Origin: Flaccisagitta enflata
Taxonomy: Eukaryota > Chaetognatha > Sagittoidea > Aphragmophora
NCBI GenBank assembly: GCA_965153355.1
Contig: OZ231126.1
Coordinates: 45,074,001 to 45,138,000, forward strand
Direction of reading: 5' to 3'
Length of the DNA: 64,000 nucleotides
Both the position numbers and the translations under genes were made by a program. Under the pieces are notes generated by a model, which saw only the letters and a list, made by a program, of their open reading frames with translations, ran no database searches and was not told where the DNA came from. Of the stretch, positions 15,857 to 26,979 are shown one piece after another (the stretch's first letter is position 1; the number at the start of each line of letters is the position of its first letter).

Positions 15857-16507
15857 AATAGTCGCAAAAGCGTTAGATGGTCAGCGGTACCCGTTGCCCC
15901 TATGTGAGTATATGTGGATGTGTGATGGTGAGAGGGGCAGCGGCCCCGAAGGGGCCGATGACCTATGCTTAGTAAGTTTTGAGCGTTGAGGCTGTGGTTT
16001 GAGCCTTTGAACTTCCAAGCTGTTATCTTAGACCTCAAGGTTGAGACTGGCATTTGATCGTCAAGGCTGGGATGTGAGCCTCGAGGCTAGAATTGTGCCT
16101 CAAGGCAAGAAATTAGGCCTCAAAGCTAGGATTTGGGCCTTGAGGCTAGAATTTGGGCCTTGAGGCTGGAATTTGGGCCTCAAGGCTAGAAATTAGGCCT
16201 CAAGGCTATGATTTGGGTCTTGAGGCTAAAATTTGGGCCCTGAGGCTAGAATTTGGGCCTCTGGGCTAGAATTTGGGCCTTGAGGCTAGAATTTGGGCCT
16301 GGAGGCTAGAAATTAGGCCTCGAGGCTAAAATTTGGGCCTAAAGGCTAGAATTTGGGCCTCGAGGCTAGAATTTGGGCCTCGAGGCTAGAATATGAGCTT
16401 CAAGGGGGGGTGGACGGAGAAGGAGGAGGAGGAGAAGGAGGAGAAGAAATTTCCCCTATGTGTGAAAGCATAGGTCATCGGCCCCTTCGGGGCCGCTGCC
16501 CAAAAAG
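15857..16507 (+). mobile_element. Minisatellite-bearing inverted-repeat element, copy 1
   Basis: Starts ATAGTCGCAAAAGCGTTAGA with GGTCAGCGGTACCCGTTGCC. The inverted repeats are 15935-15969 and 16467-16501 (GGCAGCGGCCCCGAAGGGGC and its complement). They bracket about 16 units of a 20-bp minisatellite (GCCTCGAGGCTAGAATTTGG, 16070-16400) and a GA-rich spacer. The far end is GCTGCCCAAAAAGG. No coding frame. Confidence 0.85.
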
Positions 16508-17034
16508 GAGCTAACATTTCGACTCTCAGTTGATTGCCGACTCTCAGTTGATTGCCGCCGATGCCGTGGGTTTGTCCACCCACTATGCGCCAAAATGACA
16601 CAAAATACACTGTGGGCCCAAAGGTAAAAAAATAAATACAAAATAAAGAATAAAATTTTTTAAGAAAAATTTATTAAAAACCATTTTTTTTATCATTCAA
16701 TCAATATTCCAAATATTGAAAAATATATCAAAAGTATGATTTCCTAGCAATAAAATAAAACTAATCAATCAAATTTTTTTTAATTATAAAAAGTTTTTAT
16801 GTCGAGGTGCAAATAAAGATAAAATTTTGGTTTCAGTCTCTTTTCATAATTAAATTCATAACTATTTTATGTTTTTTTAATGAAATTTGTAATTTTGTAG
16901 TTTGATATTATTTCATTAGTAAAAGAAACCTTAGTTTGATAAAGGCGTTGCTCTGCTTTAATGATGAAGACAAGAAAGAATTACTGAAGACAATAGATTC
17001 CTTAAAGATAGTAGAGCAAAAATTCAAAACCTGT

Positions 17035-17180
17035 GAAGGGAAAATTCTAAGACTTGAACAAATTGAACAATTTTGCATTTCTAAGAACATGGCCCTCATT
17101 TTATATGTTTTTAGAATGAGGCCATGTTTTTGAAAAGCAAAATTTTGCATTTAGAAAAAGTCTTAGAATTTTCCCAAAGA
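17035..17180. mobile_element. Nested-stem hairpin element, copy 1
   Basis: Outer stem GGGAAAATTCTAAGACT with AGTCTTAGAATTTTCCC. Inner stem ACATGGCCCTCATT with AATGAGGCCATGT. Between them lies TTTTTGAAAAGCAAAATTTT. Relatives are at 54150-54310 and 58490-58645. Confidence 0.75.
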
Positions 17181-17848
17181 AAAGTTAAGTTGCAAAATTA
17201 AATTTTCTATACATTTCCTTCTTTTTTCTCCCCTTTTCACTTGCTCAGCACTCTTTTTTTATCTACAAATGATTTTCTATGTAAAACTAAAATTATTGTA
17301 GCATAACGATGATATTGTTTGATGAAAAACATCAAAATTTGCAAAATTTGAAATATTGGTCTTCGTTTTCATAAAAATAATGAACTTTATAAACTTTTAA
17401 ATAAAAAAAAATTTGAAATAGAATTTTTTTAAAGTGAAAATTTTCAAAGTGAAAATTTTTTAGAGAAAATTTTTTAAACAAAAAAAATTTAAGCGAGAAA
17501 AATTTAAGGGAAAAATTTTTTTCAAAATAATAATCTTTGAAGTTCAAATTTTCAAAATGAAAATTTAAGTAAAAAAAAATCTAAGCAAACAAAATTTGAG
17601 AAAACAAAATTTAAATAAAAAAAATTTTTGTTATGAAAATTTTTATTTTGAAAATTTTTGTTGTGAAATTTTTTAAAGTAAAAATCTTTGAATGAAAATT
17701 TTTTAAGTGAAAATTAGAAAAAGAAAAATTTTAAAAATGAAAATTTTTTTTTTATGAAAATTCTTTAAATGAAAATTCTTTAAATGAAAATTTTTTACGT
17801 GAAAATTTAAGTGAAAAAAAATTTTAGCGAAGATAATTTGAGTAAAAA

Positions 17849-18058
17849 CAAGGCCGGATGCACGGCTACTCTAGTCGTGTGCGGGTGGGCAGGAGCAGTT
17901 CTGGAGAAGGTCACTGGGTCATCTTAACAGGAGCCGTATGCTCAAAAAGCTCAAAAACGCTAAAAAAGTAAAAAGGGGACCGACCAACCGACCGACCGAC
18001 CGACCGACCGACGGACCGACATAGCGGGGTGTAGAGTCGCGTAGCACGCGACTAAAAA
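17849..18058 (+). mobile_element. Terminal-hairpin element, AGTCGCGTGC subfamily, complete
   Basis: AACAAGGCCGGATGCACGGC, arm AGTCGTGTGCGGGTGGGC, a long GACC run (17978-18013), GGGGTGTAGAGTCGCGTAGC and ACGCGACTAAAAA. The terminal hairpin AGTCGCGT/ACGCGACT has loop AGC. It is inserted in the AT-rich array, so both ends can be placed to within a few bases. Confidence 0.8.
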
Positions 18059-18509
18059 TTTATGGCATAAAAGTTTAAAAAATGAAAATTTCTTAAGTGA
18101 AAATTTTTTTAGTGAAAATCTTTGACGCGAAAATTTCAAAAGTGAAAATTTTAGAAGTGAAAAACTTAGTAGTGAAAATCTTTGAAATGAAAATTTTTTA
18201 AGTGAAACTTTAAAAAAAGAAAATTTTTAAACATAAAATTTAGCAAGGTGTAGAGTCGCGTAGCCTGCAGTTATTAATACATGTAACCAAAATTTAAGGA
18301 GCAGCGCTTCAAAATTTATTACACTGAAAAAATCATGATTAATATACCCTTTAAAATCAAAACATGAATAGTTTTGATCCTATTTTTACCTTTTTAGCTT
18401 ATAGTGTGTTTTCTTTCATCTCGGCCCATAGTGACTAGTGTATTTTGATCTCAATCAACTCAATGTGCAGCGTCGATAAGGCTGGTGGGCGAATCTTGTA
18501 TCTATGCAG

Positions 18510-18591
18510 ACATGTAAGGACATATATGAACAGAATGAGAGAAGGACAGACCAACGGACACAACAAGGTGTAGAGTCACGTGTAAGCAACT
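18510..18591 (+). mobile_element. Terminal-hairpin element, 3' fragment
   Basis: Ends AGGTGTAGAGTCACGTGTAA then GCAACTA, immediately followed by the ACAAGG start of the next element. A smaller 3' fragment lies at 18241-18275. Confidence 0.55.
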
Positions 18592-18752
18592 AACAAGGCC
18601 GGATACACGGCCAATACCAGTTGCGGACGGGTGGGCAGGGGGCAGAAATGCGCGTTTTCACACTTTTCAACTCGATGATTACCGACGGATGGACCAACGG
18701 ACAGACGGACGGACGGACAAAGCCGCTTATAGAGTTGCTTGTCCGCAACTTA
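18592..18752 (+). mobile_element. Terminal-hairpin element, AGTTGCGGAC subfamily, complete
   Basis: AACAAGGCCGGATACACGGC (left hairpin GGCCG/CGGCC), arm AGTTGCGGACGGGTGGGCAG, a GGAC run and the terminal hairpin AGTTGCTTGTCCGCAACT. Confidence 0.85.
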
Positions 18753-18987
18753 ACAAGGCCGGATACACGGCCAATCCGTAGTCGCTGCTAGAGGGGGCAG
18801 GGGCAGTATATGAGTGGGCGGGGGCTGTATTGACGCCAGGCAGGAGCGGCGATGGTCAGAAATCCGTTTTTCCGTCGTTTTCGCGTCATCAAAATTTTTG
18901 CGTTCCACTCAGACAGACAGACATTCAGACAGACAGTCAGACCAAGGGACACACCCTCTTATAAAGTCGCTTAGGCAGCGACTAAAA
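18752..18987 (+). mobile_element. Terminal-hairpin element, AGTCGCTGC subfamily, complete
   Basis: Follows head-to-tail on the previous copy. AACAAGGCCGGATACACGGC, arm AGTCGCTGC, GGGGGCAGGGGCAGT, a CAGACAGACAGA run, then the terminal hairpin AGTCGCTTAGGCAGCGACT and AAAAA. Confidence 0.8.
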
Positions 18988-19096
18988 ATGATAAAATCGC
19001 TTTTGACGTAAATACAATTCAAGTGAATGATTGCGTTGTTACCTGTTGAATGAAAACAAAAGCACTTTTCCTCATTTCTTGGAGACGCGACTCGCT

Positions 19097-19137
19097 ACCT
19101 CTCTCTACCTCTCTCTACCTCTCTCTACCTGTCTCTA

Positions 19138-19235
<98 letters not shown>
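19097..19235. repeat. CTACCTCT minisatellite and (AC)n
   Basis: Five CTCTCTACCT decamers, then CT, then AC from 19149. Confidence 0.95.
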
Positions 19236-19236
<1 letters not shown>

Positions 19237-19344
19237 TACTATCGAACACCCACAAATAGAAAAGTGAAAAGGTAAATTCATGAGTATACACTTAGGCAGT
19301 TTTTTTTTTGATTAAATTGAGAGGGAATGTTTTTGAAAATTCTG

Positions 19345-19452
19345 TTAAAGTGCGCCAAAGCACCTTTATAATTGGCTGTGTCCATCAATTGGTTGGTTAG
19401 TCGAGAAACACTTTCATTTGACGATCCACTTGGCGCACGTTATTAGCCTCTT
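19345..19452 (-). mobile_element. Terminal-hairpin element, AGGTGC subfamily
   Basis: On the minus strand the arm is CGTGCGCCAAGTGGATCGTC and the end GGTGCTTTGGCGCACTTT. The stem GTGC/GCAC has loop TTTGGC. Confidence 0.6.
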
Positions 19453-19587
19453 CATCCACTTTTGTTCACTTTCAAGTCCACTTTTGTTCCACTTGTCAAA
19501 CTGTCCTTTTATTCTTTTATATTCTTTGTTTCTTTCGATTTTCTTTCGATTTTCTTTCTTTCTTTCCTTCTTCATTTCTATCTTTCT

Positions 19588-19740
19588 TTTTAGTTGCGGA
19601 CACACAACTCTATACGACGTTTTGTCCGTCCATTGGTCCATCGGTCCGTCGTTCTGTTGGTCCGTGAGCACGAGTCGAAAAGTATTTCCGCCCCTGCCCA
19701 CCCGTCCGCAACTGTTATTGGCCGTGTATCCGGTCTTGTT
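19588..19740 (-). mobile_element. Terminal-hairpin element, AGTTGCGGAC subfamily
   Basis: TTTAGTTGCGGACACACAAC at the window-left end and GTCCGCAACTGTTATTGGCC then CGGTCTTGTT at the right. It is embedded in a CTTT microsatellite. Confidence 0.75.
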
Positions 19741-19767
19741 TCTTTCTTTTTTTCTTTTTTCCTTTCT

Positions 19768-19835
<68 letters not shown>

Positions 19836-20010
19836 TTTTGCTTGCTCGCTTGCTTGCTTGCTTGCTTGCTTTCTTTCTTTCTTTTTTTCTTTTTTTCTTT
19901 CATACTTTTTTTTTACTTTCCTTCTTTGTTTCTTCGTTTCTTTCCTTCCTTCTCTCCTTCCTTCTTTCTATCTTTCCTTCCTTCCTTCTCTCCTTCCTTC
20001 TCTCCGTCCT

Positions 20011-20074
<64 letters not shown>

Positions 20075-20105
20075 TTTTTCTTTCTTCATTTCTTCCTTTC
20101 TTTTC
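19740..20105. repeat. (CTTT)n microsatellite with GCTT patch
   Basis: TTTC repeats with a short GCTT patch at 19838-19870. Confidence 0.95.
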
Positions 20106-20190
20106 TTTTTTAGTTGCGGAGAGGCGACTCTTTAAGAGGCTTTGTCGGTCCGTCGGTCCGTTGTGATCGAGTTGAAAATCGAAAGTGCGA
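20106..20190 (-). mobile_element. Terminal-hairpin element, 3' fragment
   Basis: TTAGTTGCGGAGAGGCGACT and GGCTTTGTCGGTCCGTCGGT. The element breaks off before the 5' half. Confidence 0.55.
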
Positions 20191-20511
20191 AAAGGATTTT
20201 TTTTTGGAAAAAGGGGGCTCTGTTGGACAAAAGTCGATTCATATCACTGACTTTACGGACTGCCCTCCAACACAACTTAACTTACTGTTTTGTTGTTGTT
20301 GAAACAAATTCATGAATCCAGTTTAACATCGTATCTCACGTGCAAGGGTAGGAATATCAGGTTTCAAACGCTTCTGAAGAGAGCCTGATATGTCGAAGGA
20401 CTGGGGGGGGGCGCATCAAACCTGCTGGTAATGCTTTAGTCGTCGTTGCTAACGTATCGAAGTAACGATGGTGTATCAGAACAGATAAAAGTAATGTTGT
20501 CTCTTACACTA

Positions 20512-20682
20512 ATTTGCATAACGCCCAAGGATGTTTTTCGCGAAACAAAAACGGAAGATAATTGAAATTTGAAAAAAGGAAAACGATGAAGGTTCTAAAA
20601 TTAGTGTCCACATGTTGTGTTAGCGTTGTGAAAAGATCAAAAGAACTTTTACATATTGACACACCTGATCGGACCACAGTGC
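20512..20682 (+). pseudogene. Second copy of the MKVLKL short ORF and its leader
   Basis: Homologous in inverted orientation to 14127-14292. The leader CGAAACAAAAACGGAAG and an ATG at 20586 are both shared. The frame runs 35 codons to TGA. It diverges from the first copy after the TP codons. Confidence 0.4.
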
Positions 20683-20689
20683 TTCGGAA

Positions 20690-21430
20690 ATGAAACCTTT
20701 TCTTACTCAAAATATTTACATTTCTATTGTATTGAATGATCATCAAATCATATTTTCATAGGTAAAGTTACGAATATAGTAGAGGTTAACGCCTATTAGT
20801 CTATTCGGATTCATGAGAAGTTGAAGTTAGAAAATGATGTCAAAGCATAACTATTTGAAGGAACTTTTTGAGGCTATGGATTCCTTTGCGTATTAACGAT
20901 GCTTTTCAATTACTGATACCTACAGGAAGAACAACAAAAAAACCTACAATCTCAGAGTATTTGAGTGGCAAAACAAAAAGCATAAAGGAAATGAAGACCG
21001 TCGAGACTACTTCGACAGTGTCAGGGCAAGAGTATCTCTGACGTTATTTCGGCTTTGCTTTGGGCGATTGTTATCTCTGTTTTATATTAAGAATTCCAAA
21101 TTGAGTCCACAGATTCTCGGAATCATATTCATAACGTAAACGCTCCGGGGAATTTTTTCAAACCGGAAGAAAAAAAAATTTTGTTGTTGATTTTTGGTTC
21201 AACCTCAAAATGTATGATATCAATTATATTTCTTAAAAAGTAAAGCAGGTGTATCTCCTCTTTTATTTCCAACTGAGTTAAATATTTGCACATGTGCATG
21301 ATGTCAGGAGGAAAAGAAGGGTGAAAGGGAGATTGAAAGAGGTGAAATAGCTGAGCAAAGGGGAAAGAGAATGCAATGAGCAAAAAATGAAGTGAAATGA
21401 ATGAAAGGTAACATGAAGATGAAGAAAAAA
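20690..21430. other. No gene recognised
   Basis: AT-rich sequence without supported frames. Confidence 0.4.
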
Positions 21431-21497
21431 AGGAAAAAATTAAGAAAAGAAAAACAAATTCAGATCGAAAGGAAGAAAGGAAGAAAGGAAGAAAGGA

Positions 21498-21577
<80 letters not shown>

Positions 21578-21629
21578 GAGAAAAAATGAAAGAAAAAAAG
21601 AAAGAAAAAAAGAAAGAAAATGAGAGGGA

Positions 21630-21721
<92 letters not shown>

Positions 21722-21741
21722 AAGAAAGAAAGAAAGAAAAA

Positions 21742-21785
<44 letters not shown>

Positions 21786-21945
21786 CAGAAAGAAAGATAG
21801 AAAGAAAGACAGAAAAGGAAAGAATGAAAGAAAGGAAGAAAGAGGGAAAGAATGAAGAAAAAAAGAAAGAAAGAAAAAAAGAAAGAAAGAAAGAACGAAA
21901 TTAGGAAAGAAAGAAAGAAAGAAAGAAAAAAAGAAAAAAAGAAAA
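21431..21945. repeat. (GAAA)n with (GACA)n core
   Basis: GAAA repeat with a GACA block at 21671-21720. It gives Lys/Glu-rich false frames. Confidence 0.97.
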
Positions 21946-22254
21946 AAGACATGAATGGAAAATGTAGGAGATGAAGTAGAAAGATCGATGGAAAAATTAC
22001 AAAAACAGTAATAGCATCGAGTTATCTTTCCTTTCTTCTCTTTCCTCATCATTTCATCATGGGTGGATACAAGCACACCGTTCCAAGACTTGGTATTAGG
22101 CATTTGCAACACAAACCTGGAAGATTTTGTCATTTGCTTTTAAATCCAAAAATTCATAGAAAATATTTTTTTTATGCTTTATGAGTTATTAGGTTTCGAT
22201 CCCAAGTTGGTTTTTTTTTTCAGTGAACCAACATAATACCCCCATTTTTTTGTG

Positions 22255-22490
22255 TCAAACATGAGGATAAAAAGGGTGTATTTTGACATTGTTTTTATAG
22301 AAGTCATTTAGCTGCACTTTCGAGGTCTTCCTGTACTCAAGAGCTAATACCTTGCACCCAGAATGAATTTCCCCTCTATGAATAATATCAAGAGTTGCCA
22401 TAAATGATTCTATTACAGAAAATATAGGAATGTTGGAACGGTGAGCAAGAGCGTAAGCGATATTAGGTAACACTTTTTTTTTTCTTTTTC
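22255..22490 (-). CDS. Hypothetical ORF fragment
   Basis: The minus-strand frame includes LPNIAYALAHRSNIPIFSVI, then ESFMATLDIIHRGEIHSGCK, and ends in a stop at 22255. Composition is protein-like, with no family recognised. Upstream it runs into a poly-Lys low-complexity region. It could be a transposon remnant. Confidence 0.2.
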
Positions 22491-22671
22491 CTGGTGAGGG
22501 TCGAAGTGAGAATGCACGTGTGTGTGCGCTCTTTTTCTTTCTCGTTATCATCGGCCGAGTTTTTGTTATTTCTGCCTTTCAGGTTTTTTTTGTTCCTCCG
22601 TAGGTAATATACATTCGCGTTTTGAGATTGAGAGGGAACAGATGTAATATCTTCATTGGAAAATCATTACC

Positions 22672-22795
<124 letters not shown>

Positions 22796-22799
22796 TAAA

Positions 22800-23515
22800 A
22801 AGGAAAGTGTTAGAAATCTCTGGGATCTCTAACCTGAATTACTTATTTCCAATATTGACTGTAAGCCTATAACAGAATCGCACTAGTCCCAGTAAACTTT
22901 GTTGATGCATGATGTCTTTAATCTTAAATCATAATCTTATGAAACAATCCGAAGAGAACAAGAGTCCAATATTGGTTTTGACATTCACGCACATAAGTTA
23001 ATGATCAGGCCTCTTGATTCTTCTTTTCTGCCAAGAGGCAAAATTCTTTCCTGCAAAGCTGCCCATCAAAAAAGTGAAGCCCCCTCATCGCACTTTTTGG
23101 CAGCATGACGCCTTCCAGGCTTACAACGCTCATAAAGGCTCTGAGAATTCACCATGCAGTGAACTAATTCACGTCTAGACATGAGTCCAGCAAATACCCA
23201 CTCTTTCACTAGTACAAAAACAAAATGGAAGACGTTCTCCTATTTCAGTTATTATATGTTTTTGATAATCAGTGCAAATCTGATGCGGAATGCTACGTAA
23301 AACGCAGAACGACGTTGACAACTTACCAACAATCATGAGAACTCCTCCCTCTATTTTACAATAAATTGAGATTTAGTTCATGATATGATTCCAATTCATA
23401 TTGACTGTAAATCAAATCAGCGACATTGCAATGGAGCGGTAATCTTAAAACTGCAATATGCAAATCATCCTAAAGCTGACTTCAATTGTTATTCTTCAAC
23501 CATCATTTCTCCCTT
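22800..23515. other. No gene recognised
   Basis: Mixed sequence. Open frames are short. Confidence 0.4.
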
Positions 23516-23519
23516 TATT

Positions 23520-23595
23520 AAGTCTTCGTCTTCGTCTTCGTCTTCGTCTTCTTCTTCCTTCTTCCCCTTCTTCTCCTTCTTCTCCTTCTTCTTCA
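23520..23595. repeat. (CTTCGT)n/(CTT)n repeat
   Basis: GTCTTC words followed by CTTCTC words. Confidence 0.9.
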
Positions 23596-23972
23596 AGGAC
23601 CTGCCGATATCCTCCTTATCCTGCCAACAAGCGGGGCTGCTCGCTGCCTCAGAATCAAGAGGCCTGTTAATGATAAAGAACTCGTTAAGAACACGTTAAG
23701 GCCAAAAGGTTCTGCAGTAACCTGGCCATTTATGTCACAATCGTAAATATCATTTTTCGGAAAGCAATGCCGATGTCATGATTCATTGTCTTCATTGTGA
23801 GGACGGCTAGTACGAAAACATTATAGTTGAGGCTAATGAAGACGATTTTTGAGAAGATATGGACAACGAATATAACAATAATGCACACAAATATGATGAA
23901 GAGGGTGAAGACGACGACTTGTAAGATGTAAACACGAGATGCAATTAGATAAGGATCAAGGAAAACACAGAA

Positions 23973-24184
<212 letters not shown>

Positions 24185-24329
24185 CCACCTATACACTCTA
24201 CTCATATATAATGAAAAAAGGGGTTAACAAAATCTTTTTTTAAGAAATAAATGAAAAGTGAAGATAAGGCAGAAACCCGGTCGAATGTTTAGCGAGATAA
24301 GAAAAACAAAAGTTTTTCGCTTCCTCCAT

Positions 24330-24465
24330 TTTCTTCTTTTTTCTTTTTCTTTTTCTTTTTCTCCTTCTTCTTCTTCTTCTTCTTCTTCTTCTTCTTCTTC
24401 TTCTTCTTCTTCTTCTTCTTCTTCTTCTTCTTCTTCTTCTTCTTTTTTTTTTCTTCTTCTTCTTG
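24330..24465. repeat. (CTT)n microsatellite
   Basis: CTTTTT words followed by a pure CTT run. Confidence 0.97.
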
Positions 24466-24534
24466 TGAGTTGCGTTAAGCAATTCACTCATACTCCACTC
24501 TGTAGTTTGCGTCTTTATTTTCTTCTGAAAGTCT

Positions 24535-24633
<99 letters not shown>

Positions 24634-24690
24634 AACAACAACAACAAGGATGACGACGACCACGACCACGACCACGAGAGCAACAGTTTA
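24535..24690. repeat. (AAC)n microsatellite with GAC tail
   Basis: AAC run to about 24648, then GACGACCACGACCACGACCA. Confidence 0.97.
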
Positions 24691-24699
24691 CTCAATCAA

Positions 24700-25240
24700 C
24701 GACAAAGAAAACGGAAGTTTTCATAACTGCACAAAACAATAATTCAATTTCTAAGTCACCTTTTCCCGATCTTTGCGCGAAACTTATACCATTTCTCGGT
24801 GGACTCTGTCTTGCAGTGGGTTAAACAGAGGTTTAATCGGGTTGTAGGGGAGTCATGATTAAGAAAATGTGAAAAAAGTAGAGGTAGAAAAGGAGAGAGG
24901 TAATAAGAGTAAAGTAGCGGAGGTCGCCCTGGGAGACTACAGGCGCCGAAACCTCGAGTTCACGATAACAAATGTTTCATTGAATAAACGTCTTTCTTAT
25001 TGACTCAAATTCTCTCTTTTTTCTTTCTTCTCCTATTTATATCATTCTCATTTTCTCGGGAAACGATGGAGTTGTGTTTTCAAAAGATGGGTCCTAGTTC
25101 CGTAACAATTCATCAATTTCCAAACTGTTGAAAGTATTCGGGTTTTATTCTTCTCCTTTGAATTGAAAACTAACCGAAACACGTTCTCCCTTTCTCTATT
25201 CGCAGGTGAAACTTGCGGGTTAGAAAGGGAGGGGGTGGAG
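24700..25240. other. No gene recognised
   Basis: Ordinary sequence with no supported frame. Confidence 0.4.
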
Positions 25241-25770
25241 GAGATATGGATGGATGGATGGATGGATGGATGGATGGATGGTTATATCATGAGTAGGTTG
25301 GCAGGAAATCGTATGGGGGCCTGGGATTGATGGCTTATGAAAGGAAGGAGAGAATTGCGGAGGAATGGTAGCATGACATGGGAATGTGAAGAGGAGAAGA
25401 ATATAGTCGCAAAAAAATCATGTGGGGGGGGGGGGGCTCTTAGAGGAGGGAAAGGTGGGAGGAGGAATGTGATGCATGTGAAGAGGGGGAAAGTAGGTTG
25501 CAAGAAAATTGTACAGGAATAGGACAAAGTCGGAAGACGCAGATGATTGTGCACGTGGAGGAATGGTTGGGTGGAGACATGAAAGGGGAAGACAATTGTA
25601 TGGGAGAGTGGACTGTGGAAGGATGAAGTTGGTTAAGGCGGAATGGGTAGATGTTAATGATAAGATTGAAGAAAGAGATGAAGTCGGTGGAAAAGTTTGG
25701 AGGGGTTGGAGGAAAAATGGATGTAAAAGGAGCCAAAAAAAAAAAAAAAGGTAAAAGAGTGAGAAGTGAG
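25241..25770. repeat. (GGAT)n and purine-rich G/A tract
   Basis: GGAT at 25246-25280, then a long GGA-rich strand to 25750. The complementary frames (FSLLTLLPFF-like) are artefacts. Confidence 0.7.
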
Positions 25771-25930
25771 AAGGCCAGGTACATGGCCAAAACCGATCTC
25801 GGATGGGTGGATAGGAGTAGTAATGCACGTTCTTATCTTTTGACTTGAGTTTTAGGGACTGATGGACCAACAGACCAACGGCAGAAGGGACAGACAAAGC
25901 CTCTTATAGTCAGTATTCCGCGACTAGAAA
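25771..25930 (+). mobile_element. Terminal-hairpin element, degenerate
   Basis: AAGGCCAGGTACATGGCC left hairpin, CTCGGATGGGTGGATAGGAG, ACAAAGCCTCTTATAG and the CCGCGACTAG end. The terminal hairpin is decayed. Confidence 0.6.
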
Positions 25931-25934
25931 TGAG

Positions 25935-26640
25935 AAGTCTGCATTGTCAGACTTTCACGCAAAACCATGTAGTTCGATTATCATAACTATCGTCTAAAAA
26001 TAATTACTGGATCTTTAGTAAGTTTTAAATGGAATCCTTTTTTAAGCGGTCAGGACGGGACAGGGAGCTCGCGCCGTAGATTGGTGTGGCCATCGGGGGA
26101 AAGCAAATATGCAGAGGAAAGACAGTAATGAGAAAATCCTTTAGAAAAGTTGAGTCAGAAATAGACGAAGGTGAATTAAGACATCAGTAAAAAAAAAATT
26201 GAAAAAAAAATGAGTAAAAAAGGAAGGTATGGAATGAAATTCGACCCGCATGAGAAACAGGATGAGAGAGAGAGACAGAGACAGAGACAGACAAGCAGCC
26301 AAACAGACAGACAGACAGATAGACAAACACAGGAATGAAAGTTGAAGAGAGAACAAGCAGAGAATAAGAAAATTACCCTCCTTTTCCAGCGACTCACGGA
26401 GGGGACCTGTTAATTAATTTCATGCCTAACCGACCGTTGTAATGAAATTCACATGAAGCGTAATTTTGAAAGGTAAACGGGTGTTTTTCACTCAGGAGGG
26501 TCAATAAAAGTATTCTTACTATGTTTGTTTCATTTACCCTCCGCTCTAGCAGTAACAGTAAAAGGCAGTGACACACATGTCTGATAACAGGCATGTCTGA
26601 TAGTATCAAAAGTTTGAATAGAGTCAATCGACATACCAAA
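25935..26640. other. No gene recognised
   Basis: Contains an ACAGAG/ACAGACAG purine patch (26262-26325). Nothing else is supported. Confidence 0.4.
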
Positions 26641-26649
26641 AAAATTCTT

Positions 26650-26787
26650 AAAAAGGCCAAGTAGGCCAATAAGGTGCAACGTGTGGATCGTCGAACGAAT
26701 GCGATACCGACAGACCGACAGAAGGACCAACCTGCTGACCAACCGACGGACACAGCCAGATATAGAGGTGCTTTGTCGCACCTAAAA
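26650..26787 (+). mobile_element. Terminal-hairpin element, AGGTGC subfamily, complete
   Basis: Left hairpin GGCCAAGTAGGCC, arm AGGTGCAACGTGTGGATCGT, a GACC/GACA run, AGATATAG, then the terminal hairpin AGGTGCTTTGTCGCACCT (26766-26783) and AAAAA. Confidence 0.75.
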
Positions 26788-26979
26788 ACGGGATTGACAG
26801 GAATTGGGACAGAAGAAGGAACACATCAGCATTTGAAAAGATAGAAAAGTGAACAGACAAAGCCACTAATTGAAGATGAAATTCAGGGGAACAGGGCGAC
26901 CAATCAAATTTTTACCGTCTAAAGAACCTTTAAGTCTTTGTCAGAAAAGGGAAAGAAAGAAGAAAAGGAAGATGAAAGG

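Larger units (their letters stand above)
16510..18590. repeat. AT-rich GTGAAAATTTTT-type degenerate array
   Basis: From about 17390 to 18240 the sequence is built of degenerate AAGTGAAAATTTTT words. It is interrupted by a terminal-hairpin element at 17849-18058. 16510-17390 is AT-rich without a gene, apart from the hairpin element at 17035-17180. Confidence 0.8.

Noticed and set aside
16070-16400. Regular 20-bp repeat that could be mistaken for a CRISPR array
   Set aside because: Units are contiguous with no unique spacers, and the genome is eukaryotic.
19418-20166. Phe/Ser/Leu-rich plus-strand frames resembling membrane proteins
   Set aside because: CTTT microsatellite and a terminal-hairpin element; no independent coding evidence.
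24240-24695. Minus-strand frame of poly-Leu, Lys and Arg
   Set aside because: AAC and CTT microsatellites in sequence; no protein-like part.
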